Source: Synchiropus splendidus (Eukaryota; Chordata; Actinopteri; Syngnathiformes; Callionymidae). From it: 64,000 bases of DNA. The DNA is taken from the NCBI RefSeq assembly GCF_027744825.2, contig NC_071340.1, positions 6,140,501 to 6,204,500 on the forward strand. The letters run 5' to 3'. Positions within the stretch are counted from its first letter, which is position 1. Each line of letters opens with the position of its first letter. Under the pieces are notes generated by a model. The model was not told the DNA's origin, ran no database searches, and worked only from the letters and a program-made list of their open reading frames with translations. Of this stretch, positions 25,819 through 37,700 are shown one piece after another. Made by a program: the position numbers and the translations under genes.

Positions 25819-26882
25819 TTTGTGTTATTTGGTTTGTTCTGAACGTGCAGATTTTAGCGTCGTGCTCTTGATTCTGAGAAACATTAATGGAGAACCAGAT
25901 GAGTGTTTTCTCATGTCCGAGAGAGTCAATTATGCGCAGAGTGTTTTTGCCACAAGACTTTCAACTCAGCAGCTGTTGTACTTTTGGCACTTCAACCAGC
26001 AAGTGTGCAAATTCTTCTTCCAAAACCACAATCACTTGGCTGGGGAAGGCGTGAACGATGTGCAAGCTGTTGGGAGTAATTTCGTGCCCTCTTGAGAGAG
26101 CAGGCGGCCTGGCCATTATGTTGTTGAGCATCTGAGATGAAGCATGGAGCGCTGCTTGTGAGGCTGACCTCTGACCTGCTTTGTGTGTGAAGTGAGTTGT
26201 CGGAGACGTTTTAACACTTATTGGTTATTAGGCAACACAATTACGTAAATTACATCACAACTATGATTTATGATGTAAAGAATGTTCTCTGTTGTTTCCC
26301 ATAGCACCGCAGCAACACCTGCAACATATTCAACGGTTGGTTTCAAGAGACGAAGGAAAGGGACAAAAATGTACTAGATAAGTGGTATGAAGTTCCCTCT
26401 ATATGCTTATGTTTGAGTCATAATTTTTTTTTTTTTTTTGTACAATATTCTGATATATAAAACATTGGAATGAATCTTACATTGTTATTTATGGGGAAAT
26501 AAATAACAATAGTCATTCAGAAATACATTAATTGGGTATTATCAGGCATGTAAGTCAAAAAACGTCCTGTAAGAAGTATACAGCCTGGTGAGCCGACAGT
26601 ACGATCCTAGACAATAATAGAACTGCAGAGGCTGAAGTTCTACACATTGCAGCCCAATGAGTTTCTAGAGCAAAGATTTTTACAAAGCACTGGTTTTGGA
26701 CAATAGAACAGTGTTTCCACAGAATCAGTAAAGCTTTATTGCCTTTGTCAAGGGAGGGTTTCACAGGAATTTTCTTCGGCGCAATTGTGAAAATAAAAAA
26801 AAAAAACATCAAAGAAAAAAATAAAATATATAATTACAATGGAAGTACTTTGAGAGTATGACGAATGAAATAAATTTAGTGT

Positions 26883-27136
26883 TCATGAGTCTGACCGAGA
26901 GGAAGAATCTTGAAGTGAGCGGTCTGGTCGGTGATCCGACCTACACATCCCAAGGTCCTGGAGACATGGCAGCCGACATGCATGATCTGCCGCAGTGTGC
27001 ACCTGTCCCTGGTGGTGGCACTGGTGTACCACACAGAGATGGAGGAGGTGGCGTTGAAGTTGATGAGGGTGGTGTCGTCTGCAAACTTGAACAGTTGCAT
27101 CAGGTTCTCCCAATTTATATGCTGTGCAGCCTCCAA
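26883..27136 (-). mobile_element. LINE fragment (reverse transcriptase C-terminal part)
   Basis: The minus-strand frame contains LFKFADDTTLI, the catalytic ADD box of LINE reverse transcriptases. It is followed after a deletion by SISVWYTSATTRDR..LRQI and a C-terminal piece ending ILPLGQTHEH, similar to the Rex/L2-type tail 'CI..WYGN.T..D...L'. Most of the polymerase is gone, so it is a dead fragment. Confidence 0.65.
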
Positions 27137-27304
27137 CGAGGAGTGGCACCGTGAGCTCTTAGGTCCTTCTGGTTCCTATGACCGTAGAGGAAGAGCAAAC
27201 GAAGTTGACAGGTAGCAAGGAGCCGTTTCAGACTGCTATATTCAACACTGTAGACAGCGTTCGTACCGACTGATTAACTAGTTTGCCTTCATAGGTCCAA
27301 AATC

Positions 27305-27759
27305 AGTCATGATTCCGCTTTTATTTTGTTCCTTTGACTCCCATTTTGTTTCTCCCTCCTTCCTTCCTGTGTTTGTGGCACATGGCTGGAGCCAATCAAC
27401 CCCTTATCTTCCAAGCTTAAGAACACACCTGGACTCCAGCAACGTGCGCCGCCAGATCAACTCCTTTGCTCCTCCTTGTAAGTTGCTCTGCTCATTGTGT
27501 GCGTGTTCTCTTGTTAGACTCTTCTTACATTCTTTCTCCCATTTCGGTGACGCTCTTTGTTTTGGACTCATTCCGTTGTGGACTCTTCCCAGCTTCGGTG
27601 ATGCTCTGGATTGGTTTTCTGTTTTCTTCTCCTGGTTCGATGACGCCTTTTGTTATGTATTTTTGTATTTTCTTATTAAATAATTGTATTGACTCGCTCC
27701 AGCCTCCTGTCACTTTCATCACTGCACTTGGGTCCCTCCTCGCGTGTTGAACCATAACA
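27305..27759 (+). mobile_element. Solo LTR, relative of the 47-51 kb retrotransposon
   Basis: Starts near GTCATGATTCCG and ends at CCATAACA. In order it shares with the LTRs at 47.3 and 50.5 kb: GTGGCACATGGCTGGAGCC, ACACCTGGACTCCAGCAACG, GCCAGATC, GGTTCGATGACGC-like phrases, TTATTAAATAATTG, CTCC.GCCTCCTGT and CACTTGGGTCC. AATCAG occurs directly on both sides (27301-27306 and 27761-27766), consistent with a target duplication. No internal region or second LTR follows, so it is a recombined solo LTR, older than the complete copy. Confidence 0.72.
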
Positions 27760-30700
27760 GAATCAGTGCCTCGGCGCAACGGTTCAACGCCGTCACGGTC
27801 ATTGAGCTGTCGTCACCAGCTTCCTTCAGCTGTTTTATGGATTAAGCTTGCAAGTTTCTGAATAAATTGAAATATCCCAGCGATTGTGTTTATGTATTCA
27901 AGAATGATAGATGTGGAGTATCTGAAGTACATAGTTGAGCTTTTGATCACCAGTGTGAGCCTCGACTGATGCTAATGTGGTGCTAATGTTGACTCCTAAA
28001 ACCAACAAATCACGTCTTCTAATCTGGGAACTAAGGATCAAAACAACCTGGGTGAAGCACGTTGAAGACAAATCAACACATCTGCAGATCAACATTGTTG
28101 CAAGTTACAGCTGATATGTGTTCACCACAGACATTGGCTAAGACCAAGGAGAACACACGCACAACTTCTTAATTGTATGTTAGTTTATTGGACATCATTA
28201 GACCCGGATGAGTCCAGGAGTTTACTTCCACTGCGTAGCTGAAGCTCAGGCAGGTGCACATCACCCACTCTGGTCCTAGTCGGGCTACTCTGCTACATGC
28301 TATCTTCATCAAGCTATTAACTACATTATCCAGATGGTGTGTTCTGACTCAGAAATGCAAATTTCTCTACAGTACTCGGACTAAGGTGTTGACATGTATT
28401 TTTTGTAGTCGGACTAATGCAATCGTTGGGTTTTGTGGGTCATCATGAAACGGTACTCAATGTTTCAGGGTGGACAGGGAAAGGCTCTGGCCCTTCCTGA
28501 GCTGTCTGTGAACGTCCTGCTCCAGGATGCAAAGTGCATGGGGGGAGACGATGAGGGATCTGTGGCGCAAATACTTCATGATAGATGGATGCATCTTACT
28601 TTCACTATGGTTGCTGCATACTTGCATTTTGAATGTTTTACCGACAAAAACAACCCTGGCAACAACACAAAACATACTTGTGGTTGTGAGAAGCAATAGT
28701 ATGGATCTCTCCACAAGTCTCAACTAGCTGGGTAGAAAATAAAATACTGACCTTCTGGATCTGGCAGTGATGTTTTGGGGGCTGATTCCAAGTCTGGTCA
28801 CTTCCCAAAGAAATCATCCTGAGTTTAAGAACCAAGATTCCCGCCAGAATGATGGTCAGGGCAAGAGGCAAAATAAAATAAGGGAAGCCAGTCATGACAG
28901 TTCCCCCATCCTCGGAAGCACCACCTGGTGCTTGACCTGCCATGAAGGGGATGTGCATTTAGATGTCAGTCAGGGGAGAAACATCCAGGATAAGTGAGCG
29001 GTCTTCTGGACCACATCACATGGGAGCCTTTTCCTCTGTAATGTGTGTCCACAGTCTTGTGAACTATGTGGTCAGAGTGGTCATCAATGATGGCAGGTGG
29101 CTTCATCCACTAATCCCCCACCACAGCTTCACAGCATCAGTGGTGGGATTTCTAACCCAATCCACTTCAAAGCGACCAATGAAGCGGCGCAATCGAAAAC
29201 CTGGTGACACCACTGACTTGTTCCAAACAACCCAAAAACTCCAAACAACGTACAAAAGCTAAGCTAAGTCAAACCTAGAGTGTGTTTATTGACGTCCTCA
29301 CATGATGTCGTGAACACCCTTCTTCTTCAGTCTGTTGTGCAACTTGTCCAACGATGCATCAGTCAATGACATAACACAACCAACGCTCAAGTTAGGTAAC
29401 ACACCTTTGCATTGTCATGATAAGAAACACACACACACTGATTGTTTTTTAGGACACAGTACTCTGCTCCGACCCAGTGTTGTGTTTCTCCTTCCATTAC
29501 TGCTGACTAACTCTCAGGCCGAGGCTTGAATGACAGCAGCAGTGTCAGTGGAACCAGACAAATCTGGGCCAGATACACCGGATCCCTGAAACAGAATCGG
29601 CTAGTTCTGGAGTTACACATGATGCAGCACCGACTACAAAAAAGTCATGATGGGGATTTTGTGAGGTGAATGGTGGAACATCAACACGGGGCCAGAACCA
29701 ACAGCGTCTGCCTATAAACACTGCTTGAAGAGTTCAAATGCCATTCATTAAAATATTTTTTAAGCACGAGTGCTTAGAAAAGAACATCAAATCAGAAAGT
29801 GCAGACAAACAACGTAGAGATTTCAGTGGGGAGTTTTTTTTTTCCTTTTCAAAACCTGCAGCTGGCTGCAGGTGGTTTCATCAAGCACAGACATTAAATA
29901 AGCAAAACAGGTGAATAGTAAAAACAAACAAAGAACAAAGAAAATCCGCCACATTGATTTTATACAGTCCACTTTGGTGATCTGTAATTGGTTCTTAATG
30001 TTCTCTACAAACATGCTGCTTTAGCAAATGCAGACTGTTTTTATGGTGCTTGTTTGCTGAGTTCTAAAGCTAATGGATTTTTTGTTTCTGTGGTCCCCAG
30101 GGGTCCATGACTCCCTGTTCTCGATCAGTAACTGCACTTGTTCTCCTATGATTGGTGCTCGATTTTGTATCGACCTTAGAACATGTGAGAGTGTCGGCAG
30201 CAGTATTCAGCCACTTGTGTTGCAGTGTTGAGTTGTTGAGGCGTCATAATAATAACGTATAATATAATAATTGTATTTGCAGTCATATTCATAAATGCAT
30301 TGGCACTAATAATAGGCAAGAATTTTCATCTTATTAAGTGTCTTTATGTGTGGTTTGACTGTAATGGTGGTGTATGAGCTGAGACGTTTGCTTTATTTGA
30401 ATATCTAATTCTGTTTCTTATTGTATGTTATTAACCTATCCACTCATGCTGTTGAACAGCTGTGTTCAATAGATGTTTCTTTCATTTATCTACTTATTCA
30501 AACAATATTTCCATATAATCAATCAGTTTGTTTAAATTGTATGTTTCAGATTTTTATTTACTTGAAATTTGTGTGCATTTCGGTATAATAATACGATTAA
30601 ATTGACACCTTTGATATTGACATTCAAGATCTTTCTAATAATTATCATTTCCCTTTATCTTGCGTTTCATGCATTAAGTTATTGAATCCATAAACATCCA

Positions 30701-30930
30701 TTCCCAAAAGGATTTTATTTCCGGTCACAGCTACAGAGCAGCGTAATCACAAAGCCAGACAGTTGTTACAAAGCCAGCAGCAGACCTGAGAGGGATGACC
30801 CGCAACTCCTCTGTCTCAGAACTTAGTCCTGCACTCGGCCCGGTCCACCGCAATACTGTTCCGCAGTATTGTGTGTTTCAGTTTGTGTCTATTTCTATGC
30901 AAACACACAGTACCAGCTTTGAGATGAAGC
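27760..30930. other. Intergenic DNA 3' of adamts12
   Basis: Apart from the exon-like frame at 28752-28936 nothing is recognised. A region near 30.2-30.7 kb is strongly AT-rich. Confidence 0.5.
28752..28936 (-). other. Orphan exon-like frame encoding a membrane segment
   Basis: On the minus strand a pyrimidine-containing acceptor CCCCTTCATGGCAG precedes 185 open nucleotides, which end at AAG followed by GTCAGT. The frame encodes a Gly/Ser-rich start, a roughly 20-residue hydrophobic stretch (FPYFILPLALTIILAGILVL) and a basic tail with NQPPKHH. This layout suits the transmembrane exon of a type I receptor. No neighbouring exon could be recognised and the family is unknown. It may be a gene relic or chance. 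Confidence 0.25.
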
Positions 30931-30948
30931 CAAGATTTGCACAAGAGT

Positions 30949-30994
30949 TTTATTTACCATTATTGACACATTTAAAAAGAGGTCAGACTTTATT
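30949..30994 (-). terminator. adamts12: Candidate adamts12 polyadenylation signals
   Basis: Two TTTATT copies on the plus strand (30989-30994 and 30949-30954) are AATAAA on the coding strand, 665-710 bases after the adamts12 stop. No canonical signal closer to the stop was noticed. Confidence 0.4.
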
Positions 30995-31659
30995 TACATT
31001 CTGAACGCCGGTAAACACAACACAAAAAGCTGCTTGCCGTTAGCACCTTCACCGGATACAGCGGGTTCTTAGACAATGAAATGTGGAGTGCAGCAACTTC
31101 ACCATCAACATAGATTTGAACATGAAAACTAGAATTATTCAGTCAAGCTGAACTGCCACAGGCTGATTGTTGATAAACATGGCTAAATCGATACTTTGTC
31201 TGGACCTGAACTTCTAACCAAACCTTCTAAGGTGAGAGTCAATTATTAGCTATATAATTTGCAACAGTGTCTCACAGTCTGAGCCGTGGCGAGAGTGAGG
31301 AGGTGGATTTTAAAGTACACTGGTGGACCTCAACTGTGGCAGGGACACCAGTGTTGGAGCACCAAGTATTACTGTCTCTGCCTGGTCTTTTGGTCGGACT
31401 GAAGCGGTAAGGTGATGCTTGGGTGTCCCTGAGGAACCTCGACTGTTCCATATAAATGTGAGGAAAGACTGGAGCCAGGACCTTCTATCTAGGCATACGT
31501 CCTTGTTGAAGGCAAAAGAAGAAATCTATAAATCCTTTGAGATGGCTTATGTTCATGAGACCAGGCAGCTGAAGGAAGAGATTTGTATTTGTCACGACGT
31601 TTGTTGTTCATCACTCCAACAGTCCAGTTCGTGAGAGATGCAAGTGCAGGACGAGGAGG

Positions 31660-31778
31660 CTAAGATCTGCAGGTGACACAACACTGTTTCTGGACCGACC
31701 TGAAGGAGCAGCGACCCAGAAGTTTGAGTTTGTCACAGAAGCGGGATGACATGGTGTTTTTCTTGCAGGCTGGAGAGG
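31660..31778 (-). CDS. adamts12: adamts12 exon 23 (PLAC domain, stop)
   Basis: Acceptor CATCCCACCAG precedes the exon and the stop TAG is at 31662-31660. It encodes ASPACKKN, then [15 protein letters not shown] and QKQCCVTC, the six-cysteine PLAC ending typical of ADAMTS7/12. Confidence 0.92.
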
Positions 31779-34700
31779 CTGGTGGGATGACAGAGAAAAA
31801 CACTTGATGAACACAGTCCCATGCAGCAGTCATCTTTTTTTTCTTGTTTAATTCAGATGCTTTTTGCATTCTAGACTTCAGTGGATGATATGACACAATA
31901 TATTTAGCCACACACTAAAGTTACCAACCAGAGGTACAAAATGTTAGCAAAGTAGCAGCTTGCTATGTAGGTACCAAGGTAATATCACTTTCTTCTATCT
32001 TCAGTTCCCAGCTGCCACAACAAGTCCACCTCAATCTCTCTTGAACATCCACTAGTCATACATATCCTCCTCCTTTTCCCTCCCCAAAAGTTGTGGTCCA
32101 ACACTGTCTCTCCTCCAACTTTAAACTTCATAACAGATTTCAGAAATTTTCACTGTATAGCAAAAAAAAATCTGTCATTTCCCCATCTTTAATGACATCA
32201 CATGCCATAATGTAACATTTTATACAATTTATTTTGCTTTAATTCCACTTCTCTTCTGCCCATCACTGAAAAAAAAGCCTTTTACGTCACTACAAACTCC
32301 CAAATGTCATTTTAAAAAACTTTTCTGTTTTTTATTACATATTTATTTTATTTTATACAGAACAACTGAATGTATTTATCCTTATTGCTGTAACAATCCT
32401 TGCTAATGTAACAAATATAATGTGGTTTTTTATAATGAAAGTGTATGGACGCTCTTGCTGAAATCTACCATTACAACAATCAATGTTGCGATTCATCAGC
32501 AACCTATACTAGTCTCCAACAAAGTAAAACAAAGTACTGAATTCAAATAGGCATCCAAAGGGACGGTTATTGGAAACCTGGTAGTTTTATGATCAGAAGA
32601 GCAATGGAATTAATGATATATGCAGCGAACACTAGAGACAAATGTTACAATGTGAATCTTCAGGGCGTAAAAGAAGGAGAGGGTAATGTTTGGCTGCCAG
32701 TCACAATGTCTGGCAGTTAACAGTATCGCTTGACACACACACACCTGTGTTAGTGGGACATTCTTGTGTATTACACTTCTGGACAGTTTCAGGCTTGGAC
32801 ATCTTCTCACAGAGGTTGTTTGGCATCACAGCTGACTCCAGCTCGGTCACACAGTTGACCTCCCGCTGCTGCCGACCCCCTCCACAGCTCAGCGAGCACT
32901 GGGAGGTTATACACACAAATGAAAATATTGACAGGAAGCACAAGACACAACAGAAATGGTCAGTTAACTTTAGTCGAGCTTTAGAGCTCATGAGTAATCA
33001 CCTGCTGCCATTCCTCGCTCCTCCAACAGGTGCAGGGCTGCAGGCTGCAGGTCTGGGTGCTGTTGGGCTTCAGTGTGCTGCTACAGCGTTGAGGCTCGGG
33101 ACAGTACACCAGCCGCTCTCTTACTCCGTCTCCACAGCTCCCTGAGCACTGCAGTCAATAGTCACTTGCTTTGAGAAATGCTGCATCAGTTTCCTCCAAC
33201 ATGATGAGAAACTGCAGTGAGCCCGACCTACACTCTATATTACATTTCGAACTACAGTAACTCCTCACAGCTTTAGTCTATCTAGTATAGTCAAACTCCA
33301 CCTGACAGTATAGAACGTGTTTTCAAGTATATACAATAATAGGAGCAGTGAAGGGGTTAAAAGTAGGGAGGCACTGAAATGAAAGTCTCGGCCGAAAACC
33401 GGATCTATTATGAAAAAAGGAACTATTATGCAGTTATTAGTACCTCTGCATCAATGGTTGACTGTGGAACTATCTCAGCATCAAATGATACATTAAATAA
33501 GAAATGTAGAGCACTTCGCAAAACCACCGACGCACTCAAACGTCATCTGACCACAGAAACTATTGCAAGTGATTTTGACAATATGATTATTAATACAGAA
33601 AAAAAACCTGAAGGGCGGTGCAGTCCTTCGACCAACAAGGTATTCAAGACTGGCACCAAGATCTGGATGCACATTTGTGGGGATGACTCATGATCATGTG
33701 ACACATGGTGTTTGAAGCCCACTTTCTTTCATATATCTGGTGTAAGTGGTTGTTTTTAAATAAGCCTTTTTCTGTGTTCAATTGCTCTGCATTTCAACAG
33801 TTAAGTGGATTTAAAATGCCTCCATTTGTAATGTGATTAAATAAGTGCCATCCAATAAAATATCCAAATGGCTTTAGTTACATGCTAAAGATGATTAAAA
33901 GCATCTATGATGATTGATGGCTTGGCGGTTATTCTTAGAACTGAAGATCATCGCGCTCTGGTGGCGGTGTTGAATGCACCAGCACAACATCCATTTTTAT
34001 AGTTTTGGTGCTAGTCTCCGGTGGCCGTGTGATGCGAGCAGAAGTGAGGCAGCGCGGATGTTTTATAACCCAAAAAGCTGTTGACATTACCGGACCCCAC
34101 GGTGATGAACTCCAGGCCATGCAGGCCCTGTGAGGGCAGGTCAGGGTGCTCAGGGGTCTGCTGGACATGGTCTGACAGTGGAAAGGTCGCAGTGGACGTT
34201 TACTTTGGGTGTCAACACACAGGACCTCCCGGTGCCGCCGCCCCATCTCCGCACAGTCATCTGGACACTGAAGAGTCAGCAGGTTAGGAGGAGGTTTTAT
34301 GAAAGATGGATAGAGTGCGGACCAACTTTGCTCCAGCTGCCAGCCTGCCAGGTTGCACACGGCTGCAGGAGACATGTCCGGGCCGGGTCTGGCTTCTTCA
34401 TGCTGGCACAGTCCTCAGAGTTTTGGGAGCTGCAGGTAACAGATCGCCACATCGCCCCAATACCACAAGTGGTCGAACACTAGAGGTCAAAATATAAAGC
34501 AAGCTCAATATCACAAATTTCACTTCCTCATTCTTGGGTAGAGTTATTTATGATGGAGTCATGCACACTATCAAGACTCTCAACACATTTAAAGAGCCTT
34601 GACAATATCACTTGCTCACCTCACTCCAGTTTCCCACATCCCAGAATACGTCCACTGTCCTGGTGGGCTCCCTGTCCTTCAAGTCTCCTTGCTCACTGGC

Positions 34701-37700
34701 CGAGCTGCCGATGGAGACGTCAACCGACTGGTTCTGGTTCTTGGAGTGGTTCACTTTGGGCTTCTTCGCTGGCGGGTTTTTCTTGGCTGGCTTCTTCAAC
34801 TTGATGACCTTCACTGTCGTCTGTGGCCACACGGTGGTGAAGGGACTGCGTGCTGTTGTTGCAGCCCTGGTGGTGACGTGAGGAGTCTGCTGAGCAAAGG
34901 AGGTGGTCCGAGGAGTGGTAATGGGCTGTCGGTGGGTGGTCTTGGTGCGTGGGGCAAAGGTGGTGCGTGTGGGAGTGTTTTGTAAAGTAGGCGTGGCCAC
35001 TGTAGAAGAACGAGTTGTTGAGTTGATGTTGTCACTGGTTGTTGTTGCTGCATCCAGGTCGATAATCTCATCTTTTGCTTTGTCCTCGTCACCTGTGACC
35101 GTCATCTCAATGTCTGGGGTGCTCCCCTCCTCGCTGTCCTCTTCCCCCTTCATATCATCAGCCTCTTTGTCTTTTTTGGGTGAATTATTCCGCTGCACAA
35201 CGACACTAAAGTCATCGATGAAATCAGGCGCAGCTGTTGACCTGAATACAGTTGTGTAGTTGGAGGCAGCGGTGGTGGTCAGGATGGGAACTTTAGTGGG
35301 ACTCCTCTTTGGTGGGAAGAAGCGGCGGTGTTTGGGAACAGGCCCCGGGCGTCTACGCAGACTTGAGTTGGGGCAGCTCTGCAGGGCACACAGGGACCTG
35401 GAGCGCGGCTTAGTGGTTGGGTCACATGATTTCTTTACACACGTCACTATTCTTGATCGAACGCTGCCTCCACACGTCACTGGACACTGTGAAGAGTCGC
35501 CAACACAATTGTTTTGTAGTTTGTAAGTATACAGTCTTCATCTCAGTTTGATCATTCATGTCATTTTGGGGTTCATGTCATGTAATGAAATCGAAAAATC
35601 CAATATATATTCTTTATCAAATAAAGTATTAAAATAACTATTTTATACTCATATATAATTATTAAAAAAAAGAAATAATTCTTGGCCGGTTTTAAAATGG
35701 TTTTTATTCAATTAGCTCCATTTTGGATTAACTGGCAAGGTAAAAAAATGTGCTCATTGTTCACTGTTAATTTTTGTTATTGACACAGTTTTCCTTATTT
35801 GAATATTGAGAGCCCATCCAGGGAAAGAAAAAGAATGAATAGAGAGAGGTCTCACCTCTCCCCAGGGGCCGACAGCCCAGTCTTGCCCACACACAACGTC
35901 TCTGCCACACGGCACCACAGGTTTGGGCTTCAGCAGGTGCTTGCACTCCATTGGATGCAGAACCCGCTCTTCCCCTGAGACTGTGCGGACGCACAGGACT
36001 GTTCGCTTTCGTATTCCATCTGTTCCACAGGTGGCTGAGCACTGCTGCCATCCTCCAACCCACCACCTGAGCAGACGTCACAGAAAGTCCAATGATTTTT
36101 TGTTAGAACAGTCCAAACTGTACAGAAGAAGAATGTCAACACTTTTGAAGTGCAATTCCCCCAACATCCATTATAGTCTAGACTTATAGACACTTTCCTT
36201 TTCCAGTGCCTGGGGTCTAAGAGCTAATGCTTTTGAGCGACAGGTGGTTGCTAATTCATGAAGATGGTCTGAAGGTTTCAGCAGCATAGCGTGGTTGGTC
36301 GAGGGGTCAGGTGGCAACCGGGAGGAAGAACAACAAATTCTCATCAGTGGGAGACCTTGAACCTCCAAACTGAAGTTTTACTAAAGTTCACCCTTTAATA
36401 CCAAAGTATTTCAAGGAGGCCTAGCTCTGACTTGATGACTCAAGACAAGGTAAAGAAAGTCTATTCCAGCTGCGCTTTTGGGGATATTACGGTTCCTTAC
36501 ATCAAAGCACTGACAGCTTTTCTGGTGAGAAGCACCACTACCAAGTGAGGTGTGGTAGCCCTTTCAAAACATGACAGTAGCAGTGGGTTCACTAAGCATG
36601 GATGCTGTCAGACTATTAATGTTTATTCAAGTGTCTTAGTTTTTCATTTGACTGCAAAACATCTTCTAAGTATAATAGTTTTCTGCTGTGATTTGAATGA
36701 AACTTTCATGTATATAACCTTTTTAAATATGTATTTCTTTTTTATTTCAAGTAAACGTGAAAACACTTCCTTTCACTTTAATGTGAAAAATATTATCACA
36801 TTTTTATTCTGTGTGATTCAACTTGCTGTGAATAAATGAAACACATGGAAATTATTCAAAAGAATCGTTTGGAGAGAGAACACAGTGACAATTGAAAGCT
36901 TAAGCAAAAATATTATTGCATTTTCGAAGTTGGAAAACAAGGTGAAGAGAGAGAAATTAGAGTGGAAAATTGTGTTTATGTACTATTGAGGAAATGTGTC
37001 CAAAAACACTCACTGCCTCAGTAAATGGCCAGATGCACACCACGCTCAACTCCCCTCTCCCCCTATATATTGATATGATATTATAATTGCACCTAAACTG
37101 TTCTATTTTGAAGTGTTTTGCCTTGTTATAAAGGAAAATGTAAAAAAACATTCAAAAGGCTGCAGCCCAGACACTTGCTTTGCTGCCTAACATCATGTAA
37201 TTCATTGTGTGTGCACACACAAGCATTTAGCATACAGCTCCGTCTGTGAAAAAAAAATCACATATTGCTATAAAAATGCATATAAACTGATATATAAAAT
37301 GCATAATATAATTGGCATCACCAGTCCAGATCATCCACTACTGTCAAACTAGACTACTGTCTACTTTGTATGAGCAGACACCACTTTAGAGTAAATAAAA
37401 ATAGAACAGTGACCTGGCGGGGCAATCCATATTCTTGCACCTCCTGTGCCTGTCTGGAGGACGGCTCTCAGGGTCGCACAGAGACTCGTCCACTACACCC
37501 ACATCCACCTCAAAACAGCGTGCAGGCTGGTGCTGCTCACCTAGGCGCAGAAGGTCGTACGTGAAATCTCCGTCAGTCTGACAAACAACACTGGTCAAAA
37601 CTGAATACAAACCCATGCCACAAGTGGTGCTGCAGTCCGTCCACGCTCCAAGTCTCCACCTGTAGATGCGTTCTAGGATCTCATTTCCAGTTACTTTGGT

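Noticed and set aside
33379..33693. 104-codon frame in adamts12 intron 20
   Set aside because: No similarity recognised to a known transposase domain; the nearby GGCCGAAAACCGG text suggests only a possible hAT relic, too weak to call.
37575..37625. Unspliced mini-intron explaining the long TSP1-2
   Set aside because: Available GT..AG pairs in the extra segment give introns of only 12-32 nt, below any workable vertebrate intron.
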